Made by a program: the position numbers and the translations under genes | Notes under the pieces: generated by a model | Told to the model about the DNA's origin: nothing | The model's database searches: none | Seen by the model: only the letters and a program-made list of their open reading frames with translations | In this document: positions 35,274 to 42,874 of the stretch, in pieces | Layout: each line of letters starts with the position of its first letter | How positions within the stretch are numbered: the first letter of the stretch is position 1 | Origin: Bacteroidales bacterium UBA1217 | GTDB taxonomy: Bacteria; Bacteroidota; Bacteroidia; Bacteroidales; P3 | Direction: 5' to 3' | DNA length: 47,942 nucleotides | Assembly (NCBI GenBank): GCA_002309335.1 | Contig: DBXH01000012.1 | Location: forward strand, 1 to 47,942

Positions 35274-35340
35274 GTTCAGTATACGTCCGGCGAGGGCCGA
35301 TGAGGCAGGGGTGGAATCAAGGCTTAACAGGAAACTGTAA
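35263..35340 (+). pseudogene. Remnant of a GNAT acetyltransferase
   Basis: The 25-residue frame MENKFSIRPARADEAG has the typical opening of GNAT acetyltransferases (IRPARxxD) and then ends abruptly (ESRLNRKL). Only the first strand and helix remain. Confidence 0.5.
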
Positions 35341-35344
35341 TTCG

Positions 35345-35620
35345 TTATACTGCACGGAGTGTTACGTCGACTGAGTCGCCAAAGGTCTTGCCAATCTTTT
35401 GGCGGATGGCTTTGGTGATGCCGATTATGTAGCAAATCTTGCCGTCGGCATCCTTGACGCCCATATTGACCACACTGCCGCTATAATGCTCGCCGTCGAA
35501 AGTGGCTTCCACCTTCAGGCGCCCCTTCCCATACACCTCTCGGATGTCTACTGGCACCACCACGTAGGCGACGTCAATACTGCCGCTGCGCTCAATTGTG
35601 GCTATGAAACGATGCTCCAT
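35345..35620 (-). CDS. DUF1905 domain protein
   Basis: The 91-residue protein matches DUF1905: ATIERSGSIDVAYVVVPVDIREVYGKGR, then GSVVNMG and ICYIIGITKAIRQKIGKTFGDSVDVTL. The domain is often fused to or beside YdeI/OmpD-associated domains, and the YdeI fragment lies close by on the other strand, so the two may come from one ancestral locus. Function unknown. Confidence 0.87.
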   Translation of the reverse strand: MEHRFIATIERSGSIDVAYVVVPVDIREVYGKGRLKVEATFDGEHYSGSVVNMGVKDADGKICYIIGITKAIRQKIGKTFGDSVDVTLRAV

Positions 35621-35648
35621 ATTTAGGTGTCATTTTCGTTATGATACG

Positions 35649-37016
35649 CTATCTTTTGTTTTTCTTCAGCGCGGCTTCGAGTTTTTCGGCTATGCGCGAT
35701 TCGAGTGGCACGGTGTTGTAGCTTTGCCAGAAGGATTCGTCGGCATCGCCCTTGCTGAATATGTCGTGATATTTATATTTGACTCCTTTCCTGATGGTGG
35801 ATTTGAGGAAGTCGGGCTCCATCTTGCGGAAGTCGGTCAAGGTCCACATCTCGTATTCTTCAAATTCGTCGTTGGTGAGAACTTCGCGCAGCTTACTGTT
35901 CATCTTGCGACCCACGACCCGCGCCTTTTCGGGAGGAAGGATTCCGATTGACGAGCCCTTCATACTGAATGTGAGTGTGTAGCGGCCGCCGACCTTCGCA
36001 TAGTCGTATTGCTCGCGACGGTAGGTGTACCATATTCCGCCAACCAAGCGGTTGAGAGGGTAGAACAACTTTAATGTGTCGGGGCAAAGGGTGGTCTTGT
36101 AATAGTGGATAAGGGCTTTGTCGCTTTTGTTGATAATCAAGGCCGTGCTGTCTTTCTCGGTCACTTCGGTGATGAGGTAATAGCTTTCGCCATTTCCCTC
36201 GTTCATAATGGACAGTTTTGAATGTTTGTCCAGCTTTTTGCCACCTTTCCCTTTTGTCCATTTGAAGCCCTTGGTTTTTTGCAGCATATCGTTGAATATA
36301 AAGGCATCATTATACTTGGTTTGTGTCTCTCCGACAAAGATGTTCTCTTTGTAGTTCGAGTCTCCAAGAATCTCCTTGAGCATCATAGTGTCGTAAACCA
36401 GCAGCCGGCTCAAGGGATAGTGCTTGTGGTTGCCGGCAAGACTTATCGAGTCGAAATTGGAGTAGTCGAAAAGGGGTTGAATATATTGGACGTTGTATCC
36501 TGGGCGCATCACGTCGCTGATGGCTTCGCAGAAAAGCCAGAGGCTGTCGTCGGTCAACCCGTAATGGCGGAAGAAGAAGGTTCCGATCATTGTGTCGCAC
36601 CAGTAGTTGTCGGGGATTCTCCTTACCACTTCCTCCATAAGTTTGCTGGGCTTGGTATATTCGCTTATAGTCACCGTGGCCAATGTAATGGAGAGTTTAT
36701 TCATAGTGACATTCTTCTGTTTGCGAAGTTTGCTGACGGCGATGGTATCGGTGCGGTAACCTGCGTAGTTGAGCACTATTTTCTTGTCTGCCTGTTCTTT
36801 GGAGAGTTTTAAGTAATACTCTCCGTCGAGGTTTGTCTGAGATCCTGACATTGTGCCGGCAACGCGCAGCAAGACATAGGGAAGGGGCTCTTTGGTTTTG
36901 GCGTCGGTTATCTTGCCTTTGATAACGATGTCCTGTGCCTGCAGGGAGAAAACGGTTGCAATCAACGCGATTGATAATAGTATTTTCTTGGATATGATTG
37001 TTGGGAAGTATCTCAT
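35649..37016 (-). CDS. CarboxypepD regulatory-like domain outer-membrane-associated protein
   Basis: The start is ATG 37016, where a good signal peptide begins (MRYFPTIISKKILLSIALIA ... LQAQ). The longer frame adds only a non-signal extension. After cleavage, a CarboxypepD_reg-like beta-sandwich follows (DIVIKGKITDAKTKEPLPYVLL ... NLDGEYYL, to about residue 110). The larger remainder is a Bacteroidota family of unknown role, with alternating beta-like segments. Such proteins usually work at the outer membrane. A -7-like TATTTTTG box lies upstream (37059-37066 on the minus strand). Confidence 0.8.
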   Translation of the reverse strand: MRYFPTIISKKILLSIALIATVFSLQAQDIVIKGKITDAKTKEPLPYVLLRVAGTMSGSQTNLDGEYYLKLSKEQADKKIVLNYAGYRTDTIAVSKLRKQKNVTMNKLSITLATVTISEYTKPSKLMEEVVRRIPDNYWCDTMIGTFFFRHYGLTDDSLWLFCEAISDVMRPGYNVQYIQPLFDYSNFDSISLAGNHKHYPLSRLLVYDTMMLKEILGDSNYKENIFVGETQTKYNDAFIFNDMLQKTKGFKWTKGKGGKKLDKHSKLSIMNEGNGESYYLITEVTEKDSTALIINKSDKALIHYYKTTLCPDTLKLFYPLNRLVGGIWYTYRREQYDYAKVGGRYTLTFSMKGSSIGILPPEKARVVGRKMNSKLREVLTNDEFEEYEMWTLTDFRKMEPDFLKSTIRKGVKYKYHDIFSKGDADESFWQSYNTVPLESRIAEKLEAALKKNKR

Positions 37017-37146
37017 TTTTATAGTTTTAATTAATCGGTATTTTTTATGTTCGAAATACAAAAATACAAAAAATATCAAATTGTCCTTCCGTAGTATATT
37101 AATTTTTGAATTCTATAATATAGATAGTTTCCCAATAGTCTCCTCT

Positions 37147-37222
37147 AAACCGTCTGCAACCATCTCGAAACCATCCCAAAATCATCCCAAAACCACCTCA
37201 AAACCTATTTAAAACCATCTTA
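37147..37222. repeat. Tandem 11-bp array A, consensus AAACCATCCCA
   Basis: Seven units: a 10-bp first unit (AAACCGTCTG), then six of 11 bp (CAACCATCTCG, AAACCATCCCA, AAATCATCCCA, AAACCACCTCA, AAACCTATTTA, AAACCATCTTA). Sequence drifts but the period holds. Confidence 0.85.
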
Positions 37223-37258
37223 AAACGTGCTATCTCCAAGTTGCTGATACGCAACATC

Positions 37259-37313
37259 AAAGCTTTACCAAAGTCTTACCAAAGTTTACCCAAAGTTTTA
37301 CTAAATTTTACTA
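37259..37313. repeat. Tandem 11-bp array B, consensus AAAGTTTTACC
   Basis: Five contiguous 11-bp units: AAAGCTTTACC, AAAGTCTTACC, AAAGTTTACCC, AAAGTTTTACT and AAATTTTACTA. Different consensus from array A, same period. The palindrome TTTACTATAGTAAA follows at its end. Confidence 0.85.
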
Positions 37314-37525
37314 TAGTAAAGTTTAATTAGTCTTTTGCAAGGTTTTTATAATGTTTTAAGATTGTATTAGCCGCAATCGAATGGGGCGGCAGCCTGTTTC
37401 ATTTTATAATCAAATTACTATTAGGTGAAATATTGCTACAATTTTACATAATAAAAATTTTTTCTTGAATATATTCTTGAAAAACAGACGTTTCAAAAAT
37501 TTTAGCGAAAATTTTTTAAATTTTT

Positions 37526-37581
37526 TTTGGTGGTTTCAAAAATAGTCGTACTTTTGCAGTGTACTAATTTACTAATACACT
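37526..37581 (+). promoter_or_regulatory. Promoter and GntR-type operator of the ABC operon
   Basis: TTTG (37526-37529), 19 bp, TACTTTTG (37549-37556). Directly after it AGTGTA (37558-37563) and TACACT (37576-37581) form a perfect inverted repeat with a 12-bp spacer, covering the expected transcription start. A YtrA-type GntR regulator gene is in the operon, so autorepression at this site is likely. Confidence 0.68.
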
Positions 37582-37646
37582 AATAAATTATTCGTACAAC
37601 GGATTGAAAAATAGAAAAATAAATTATAATTTAAAATTTACAAACT

Positions 37647-38474
37647 ATGATTGACATTAAGAATTTTTCGTTCTCATACACCAAAACGCAGGTGTTTGAC
37701 AACATCAATCTTCAATTTAAGAAAGGTTCCATCTATGGCCTTTTGGGTGAAAACGGAGTAGGCAAGACCACCTTGCTGAAGGTTGTCAGTGGTCTTCTGA
37801 AGCCCACGGCTGGCAGCTGCACGGTTGACGAACATGTGAGTTTCGACCGCGAGCCGTCGTTCCTGCAGACGATATTCCTGCTGCCCGACGAGGTGCCGCT
37901 GCCCGACAGCAGTACTCCGGAAAAGTTCTTCGGTGACTTGGCACCGTTCTATCCCAAGCAGAGCGAAGAGATGCTGAACCATCTGGCAAAAGAGCTGAAG
38001 GTAGACATTACCCGCAAGTTCAAGGAGATGAGTTTCGGCCAGCAGAAGAAATCTCTGCTTGCCTGTGCGCTGGCTCTTAACACCGACTACCTGCTGCTCG
38101 ACGAGCCGACCAACGGTTTGGACATCCCGTCGAAGGCCGACTTCCGCCGCATCCTCAGCGAGAGGGTGGGAGAGGAGCAGACAATCATCATCTCGACCCA
38201 TCAGGTGAAGGATGTCGAGAACCTTATCGACCCCATCATTATTATTTCGAACAACAATGTGCTGCTCAACGCTCCGGTTGAAGATATTACCGAGAAGTTC
38301 TATTTCGAGTATGGCGGTCAGCAGCGTCCCGACGCCCTATATAGCGAGATGATGCCTGGCGGCTACCTCAACGTACTGGTCAACAACGGTATGGGTGAGA
38401 GCCAGATAAACATCGAGGGACTCTTCAACGCTGTGCTGCGCAACCAAGAGGCAGTAAAATCAATGTTTGTATAA
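37647..38474 (+). CDS. ABC transporter ATP-binding protein
   Basis: The 275-residue ATPase has Walker A GENGVGKTT at about residues 34-42, a degenerate signature SFGQQKK instead of LSGGQ at about 132, Walker B LLLDEPTNGLD and the H-loop STHQVKD. It drives the membrane protein encoded next. It is the first gene of an operon with ABC permease, YbjQ, GntR and an outer-membrane barrel. The substrate is unknown; YtrA-type systems often respond to cell-wall-active agents. Confidence 0.93.
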   Translation: MIDIKNFSFSYTKTQVFDNINLQFKKGSIYGLLGENGVGKTTLLKVVSGLLKPTAGSCTVDEHVSFDREPSFLQTIFLLPDEVPLPDSSTPEKFFGDLAPFYPKQSEEMLNHLAKELKVDITRKFKEMSFGQQKKSLLACALALNTDYLLLDEPTNGLDIPSKADFRRILSERVGEEQTIIISTHQVKDVENLIDPIIIISNNNVLLNAPVEDITEKFYFEYGGQQRPDALYSEMMPGGYLNVLVNNGMGESQINIEGLFNAVLRNQEAVKSMFV

Positions 38475-38482
38475 TAATAAAC

Positions 38483-38599
38483 GGAAGTAAAAATGGAAGT
38501 AAACTCGCTTCGCTCGTGGGAGTAAAAAAAGAAGTTAAGCGCTTCGCGCTGGACAATACAAAAACATTTGTCCTTTTTAACTCCCAATTTAACTTCCCT
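38483..38599. repeat. Hairpin-forming intergenic element, copy 1
   Basis: GGAAGTAAAAATGGAAGTAA, then GCTTCGCTCG, then the inner inverted pair GGACAA/TTGTCC, then TTTAACTCCC-type right-arm units complementary to the GGAAGT units. A second copy with the same order lies at 40247-40340. Confidence 0.75.
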
Positions 38600-38636
38600 T
38601 TAAACTTCAAACTATAAACTTAAAAACATAAATAAG

Positions 38637-39437
38637 ATGAAAAATTTTGAATTAAACCGTTTCAATAAAGTCGTTGTCCGCGACTTACACAATACGTACT
38701 CGCTTTTCGGTATGAGTATGCTTATAATAATGTTAATACCGGCCTTTGTCTGGATCATGGGCCTTGCGGTGCAGGATGATGTGGTTGAGGTGTGGAACCG
38801 CCGCAATTTCATTAGTATGGCTGTTTATCTGACTGCAGCCATTTCGTCGATGAAGATTTACAACAGCTGCAACCTTGTCGGCAAGGGCAACTATTTCGCT
38901 ATGTTGCCTGCCTCGCTGTGCGAGAAGTTCAGCAGTATGATGCTTTACTGCTTTGTCGTCAGTCCGCTGGTGGTCTTTGTTGGCTCTGTTGCGGTGGATA
39001 CGATATTGACCCTTCTGCCTTTCGGCCCGTACAAGGAATACTTGTGGCAGATTCCCGACTGGTTGAGGAATGTCAACACTCTAGACGGGAATATTTCAGG
39101 TTTCGGTTATTTTGTGCTTATGGCAATTAAGATTTTTGGGGTGGCTTCGCTGTTTATGCTGGCCAACACCATCTTCAAGAAAAACAAGTTCATCAAAACA
39201 ATCCTTTGGCTTATGGTCATTGTATTTGCGTTGATATTGATTATTGCTCCTATTATGAACCATATCGATTGGCCGAATTATTGGGATTTGGTCATAAAAA
39301 TAGGTGAGTGGTTGAAAATCAAGTCGCAAGAGCAGTTGGCGCATCTTTTCTATTGGAGCCAGATATTTCTCGATACTTTGCTGACTTTCATCTTCTCGTT
39401 CATCACCTATCGTCGTCTTAAGAAAATGCAGTATTAA
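38637..39437 (+). CDS. ABC transporter membrane protein
   Basis: The 266-residue protein has about six hydrophobic helices (for example YSLFGMSMLIIMLIPAFVWI, MLYCFVVSPLVVFVGSVAV, ILWLMVIVFALILIIAPIM, and TLLTFIFSFITY near the end). It has no recognisable ABC permease motif, but its position after the ATPase makes it the likely membrane partner. It ends with a basic RRLKKMQY. Paired hairpins follow before ybjQ. Confidence 0.8.
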   Translation: MKNFELNRFNKVVVRDLHNTYSLFGMSMLIIMLIPAFVWIMGLAVQDDVVEVWNRRNFISMAVYLTAAISSMKIYNSCNLVGKGNYFAMLPASLCEKFSSMMLYCFVVSPLVVFVGSVAVDTILTLLPFGPYKEYLWQIPDWLRNVNTLDGNISGFGYFVLMAIKIFGVASLFMLANTIFKKNKFIKTILWLMVIVFALILIIAPIMNHIDWPNYWDLVIKIGEWLKIKSQEQLAHLFYWSQIFLDTLLTFIFSFITYRRLKKMQY

Positions 39438-39443
39438 CCGTAA

Positions 39444-39490
39444 GGGCATACCCCTGTGTATGCCCAAAATGAGTGTACACGGGGGTACAC
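39444..39490 (+). other. Two hairpins between permease and YbjQ gene
   Basis: GGGCATAC/GTATGCCC (39444-39465, 6-base loop) is followed by GTGTAC/GTACAC (39473-39490, 6-base loop). There is no T run, so mRNA processing or stability control is more likely than termination. Confidence 0.5.
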
Positions 39491-39510
39491 ACCTACATAA
39501 ATAAAAAAAA

Positions 39511-39819
39511 ATGGAACTTTACACAATAGAAAACCTTCAAGGTAAAGAATACAAGGTGCTGGGAATCGTATCAGGCAGCACCATACAGTCAAAGAATATG
39601 TTCAGCGACTTAGGCCAAGGTCTGAAAGGGATAGTCGGCGGTGAGCTGAAAGCCTATACCGATATGATGGAGAAAGCCCGCGAGAAAGCCACGCAACGTA
39701 TGGTGAAACAGGCAGAGGCTATGGGTGCCAATGCCGTAATAGGCATCCGCTACGCCACCTCTGCAATTATGACCCAAGCTGCCGAGGTACTGGTTTACGG
39801 AACCGCAGTTAAATTCTAA
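39511..39819 (+). CDS. YbjQ/UPF0145 family protein
   Basis: The 102-residue protein matches the YbjQ family: KVLGIVSGSTIQSKNMFSDLGQGLKGIVGGELKAYTDMM and QAEAMGANAVIGIRY. Members form pentamers of unknown function. It lies between the ABC permease and the GntR gene with an 11-nt gap to the latter, so it is part of the operon. Confidence 0.93.
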   Translation: MELYTIENLQGKEYKVLGIVSGSTIQSKNMFSDLGQGLKGIVGGELKAYTDMMEKAREKATQRMVKQAEAMGANAVIGIRYATSAIMTQAAEVLVYGTAVKF

Positions 39820-39830
39820 AACCGACAACT

Positions 39831-40175
39831 ATGGACTTCAAGAAACAAAAACCAATATACCAGCAGATTGCCGATACGCTGTGCGAGCGCATAGTGGGAG
39901 GCGAATGGAAGGCTGAGGAGCGTATACCGAGTGTGCGCGACATCGCCATCCAGCTCGGCGTGAACCCCAATACGGTGATGCGCACGTTCGAGTATCTGCA
40001 GGGTGCCGAGATTATATACAACAAGCGCGGCGTTGGCTACTTTGTGGCTCCCGACGCTTCCGACAAGATTCTTGCCCTTCATCGTAAGGAATTTATGGAA
40101 GAGGATTTGCCTGAATTCTTACAGAAAATGAAGATGTTGGGATTGACGTTGGACGACATCGCCAAGATGAACTGA
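39831..40175 (+). CDS. YtrA-type GntR transcriptional regulator
   Basis: The 114-residue protein has an N-terminal winged helix (KQKPIYQQIADTLCERIVGGEWKAEERIPSVRDIAIQLGVNPNTVMRTFEYLQ) with the recognition helix near residues 45-58, and only a short C-terminal helix region. This is the YtrA subfamily, which lacks a large effector domain and usually represses adjacent ABC transporter operons. The inverted repeat over the start of the operon is its probable target. Confidence 0.93.
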   Translation: MDFKKQKPIYQQIADTLCERIVGGEWKAEERIPSVRDIAIQLGVNPNTVMRTFEYLQGAEIIYNKRGVGYFVAPDASDKILALHRKEFMEEDLPEFLQKMKMLGLTLDDIAKMN

Positions 40176-40246
40176 AACTTTTTTTCAATAGAGCTGTAAG
40201 ATTTCGACCCCTTGAAACGATATATATCTAAATGAAAGTGAAAAAA

Positions 40247-40340
40247 GGAAGTAAAAAAGGAAGTAAACTTGCTTCGCTCGTGGAAGTTAAAAAGGACAAA
40301 TGATATGTATTGTCCAATTTAACTCCCAGTTTAACTCCCA
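40247..40340. repeat. Hairpin-forming intergenic element, copy 2
   Basis: Same order as copy 1: GGAAGTAAAAAAGGAAGTAA, GCTTCGCTCGTGG, GGACAA/TTGTCC (10-base spacer), and two TTTAACTCCC units. It lies between gntR and the outer-membrane barrel gene. Confidence 0.75.
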
Positions 40341-40378
40341 CTTATAATTTAAAAGGAAACGATATAATAACAAACATT

Positions 40379-42808
40379 ATGGATCACAAAATAGTAAAAA
40401 TCATCGTCATTGTTGCTTTCCTTGTAAGCGGCTTCGTGACGAGTGCACAGAATCAAGTCAAAGGCTCGTTGGCCGATGCCAAGAGTGGCGACGCCTTGCT
40501 CTATGTCAACTGTGTACTGCTCAAGACGCAGGACAGCTCGTTTGCCTACGGCACCACGAGCGACGACAAGGGCCATTTCACGTTCAAGCAGGTCGCCGCT
40601 GGCGACTACCTGCTGCGTGTCAGCTATATAGGCTATGAGACTTATTGGCACAACGTCAGCGTGAAGGGCAATGCCGACCTGGGTCGCTTAACCCTGAAGA
40701 AGTCGTCGACGGTGCTTGACGCTGTGACTGTCACCGCCAAGAAACCTCTCTATGCCGTTGACGGCGAGAAGCAGATGTACAACGTCACCGAAGACCCCTC
40801 TGTGCAGACGGGTACCGTCAGCGACGTGCTGCAGAACGCTCCGGGTGTCGAGGTCGACGCCGAGGGCAACATCACCCTGCGCGGAACGCAGAGTGTGGAG
40901 ATATGGATCAACGACCGCCCCAGCCATATGAACGAGGAGGCCCTGAAGCAGTATATCAAGCAGCTGCCGGCCAACTCCATCGACCGTGTCGAGGTCATCA
41001 CCAACCCCTCTGCCCGCTACAGCAGCAAAGGCGCCGTCATCAACATCGTCACCAATCAAAAGGTGAAACGCAACGAGCTGCTTTGTGTCGGTCTGAATGC
41101 CACCACCACTCCCGCCATCTTCCCGTGGGTAAGCTACGTCTGGGCCAACGAGAAGGTCGACTTTAACATATACCTCAACGGCTATCTTGGCAATCACGAA
41201 ATGGAATCGGACGGCACCGCCACGCTCTTCGATGCCAATGGCGACACCACTCGCTTCCAGAAGTTCGACAATAAAAACAAGATGCCCTACCAGGGCGGCT
41301 ATCTCGGATTCAACACCAACTGGCAGATAGACGACTCACGTACCCTCTCGGCGTGGGCAGGTGCATATCCCTACTGGGACCAGAATTCATTCTTCAACAA
41401 CTACCAGTATTTTGAATACAATCCTACACGCATCGAACTTGGCTATATTGACACTACACTCAATCACGGCTTCAGTCACGGAGCATACGCTGGTGCCTGG
41501 TATGAGCATCGCTACGACACTACCGGTCGCAAGCTGAGTGTCACCTTAAATGGCAACTATTATGCCAACGGTGGATACTCTGACGACTCGCGATACTTTA
41601 ATTCGCCATTGATGACTGATTTCAAGCGCCATCTGGTTGGCGATATGTGGAACGGCAGCGGTGAATTGGGAGTTAACTATACCCATCCGCTCAAGCACGA
41701 CGTCACGATTGAGGCCGGTGGCGAGTTTGGTGTAGGTTACGACTATGATAACGAGACACTAGACAGTCTTATGTCTTCGGGCGACTGGAACAATATGCCC
41801 TACCGCTCTTTTGTGTCGCAGGAATTGACTGTCGAGCCCAATGCCTATGTGACCGTACAGAAACGCTGGGGAGGCTTCACAGCCAAACTTGGCTTGCGGG
41901 ATTATAACAACTTCAAGAGCGGTATCATTGAACACAACGCTCTCGGCGACCAGTCGCGCCTTGACACGCTCTTTTCTGGCCTCATCCCCAGCATCCACCT
42001 GAGCTATCAGACAAAGACCTTCGAAAGCTATAGCCTAAGCTACACGCGTCGTTATTCGCACGAGGGCACTTTCTATAACTATACGCTTTTCCGTCGCTAT
42101 GATGACTATAGTTTCAGCACCGGCAACCCCAATCTCTTGATGTGTTACACCCACAACCTCGAGGCTGCATTCAACAAATATGTTATGGGCTTTGGCAATA
42201 TCGGGATTAATGCATACTGGCGCGCCAACACCGACGAGATAGGCACTATGACTTCTGCCACATATGATCCAGTCATCGGCCCATATTTAGTTAACTACAC
42301 CTATCCAGTCAACATCGGTTCGAGTCACACCGAGGGTATTGAAGCCAATATCACCTATCGTCCTTCGGGTTTCCTCAACGTGCGTTTTAACGCCTCGCTG
42401 TTTAACTATGGCTATAACTACAACGACTTCAGCGACAGCAAGGTCAGCTACAGCTTCCGCCTCAATGTGTGGGCGAAACTTTGGAACAAGCTTGAGGTCT
42501 TCGCCAACGGCAGTTACAGCTCGCCGCGATTGGGACTTTACAGCCTTACCAACGCCAACAAGCGATTCGACTTTGGCTGCAGCAGCGACTTCTTCGACCG
42601 CAAGATGAGCGTCTATTTGAATGTCAGCGATATCTTCGGTTGGTCGGAATGGGGCAGCAATACCACCGCGCCGCAGTACCAGACAACCGGCAGCAACCGC
42701 TTCAACAGTCGCTTTGTAAGTCTTGGCCTCACCTTCCGCTTAGGCAAGATGGAACTGGAAAGCAAAGCAAGACAAGGAGCCTCCGACTCGCCGATGGGCA
42801 AAAGTTAA
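40379..42808 (+). CDS. Outer-membrane beta-barrel protein with CarboxypepD and plug domains (TonB-dependent receptor-like)
   Basis: I choose ATG 40379, where the signal peptide starts (MDHKIVKIIVIVAFLVSGFV ... SAQ); the upstream TTG lies in the repeat element. The 809-residue protein has a CarboxypepD regulatory-like domain (about residues 25-105), a plug-like domain (VLQNAPGVEVDAEGNITLRG, IKQLPANSIDRVEVITNPSARYSS), and a C-terminal barrel of the OMP_b-brl_3 type. No SusD partner is present. Being in a GntR-ABC operon suggests export or sensing of a peptide or antibiotic rather than sugar uptake. This is inference. Confidence 0.88.
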   Translation: MDHKIVKIIVIVAFLVSGFVTSAQNQVKGSLADAKSGDALLYVNCVLLKTQDSSFAYGTTSDDKGHFTFKQVAAGDYLLRVSYIGYETYWHNVSVKGNADLGRLTLKKSSTVLDAVTVTAKKPLYAVDGEKQMYNVTEDPSVQTGTVSDVLQNAPGVEVDAEGNITLRGTQSVEIWINDRPSHMNEEALKQYIKQLPANSIDRVEVITNPSARYSSKGAVINIVTNQKVKRNELLCVGLNATTTPAIFPWVSYVWANEKVDFNIYLNGYLGNHEMESDGTATLFDANGDTTRFQKFDNKNKMPYQGGYLGFNTNWQIDDSRTLSAWAGAYPYWDQNSFFNNYQYFEYNPTRIELGYIDTTLNHGFSHGAYAGAWYEHRYDTTGRKLSVTLNGNYYANGGYSDDSRYFNSPLMTDFKRHLVGDMWNGSGELGVNYTHPLKHDVTIEAGGEFGVGYDYDNETLDSLMSSGDWNNMPYRSFVSQELTVEPNAYVTVQKRWGGFTAKLGLRDYNNFKSGIIEHNALGDQSRLDTLFSGLIPSIHLSYQTKTFESYSLSYTRRYSHEGTFYNYTLFRRYDDYSFSTGNPNLLMCYTHNLEAAFNKYVMGFGNIGINAYWRANTDEIGTMTSATYDPVIGPYLVNYTYPVNIGSSHTEGIEANITYRPSGFLNVRFNASLFNYGYNYNDFSDSKVSYSFRLNVWAKLWNKLEVFANGSYSSPRLGLYSLTNANKRFDFGCSSDFFDRKMSVYLNVSDIFGWSEWGSNTTAPQYQTTGSNRFNSRFVSLGLTFRLGKMELESKARQGASDSPMGKS

Positions 42809-42836
42809 TGAATGTAATTGAGTTTTTGTATAGAGG

Positions 42837-42865
42837 AAAAGCACTTCCGAATCGGGAGTGCTTTT
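42837..42865. terminator. Bidirectional terminator between the barrel gene and the kinase gene
   Basis: AAAAGCACTTCC (42837-42848) pairs with GGGAGTGCTTTT (42854-42865) around GAATC, with one wobble. T-rich DNA follows on the plus strand and A-rich DNA precedes it. Confidence 0.82.
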
Positions 42866-42874
42866 TTTATTGTC

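Larger units (their letters stand above)
37017..37646. other. Long divergent intergenic region with 11-bp arrays and a promoter
   Basis: No gene is visible in this 630-bp, strongly AT-rich stretch. It holds two tandem arrays with 11-bp period (37147-37222 and 37259-37313), the palindrome TTTACTATAGTAAA (37307-37320), and the promoter/operator of the ABC operon at its right end. Confidence 0.7.

Noticed and set aside
37147..37313. Possible CRISPR array
   Set aside because: Units are only 11 bp, adjoin without spacers and drift in sequence; no cas genes are near.
40310..40378. Upstream TTG start of the barrel protein
   Set aside because: It lies in the repeated hairpin element; the signal peptide starts at ATG 40379.
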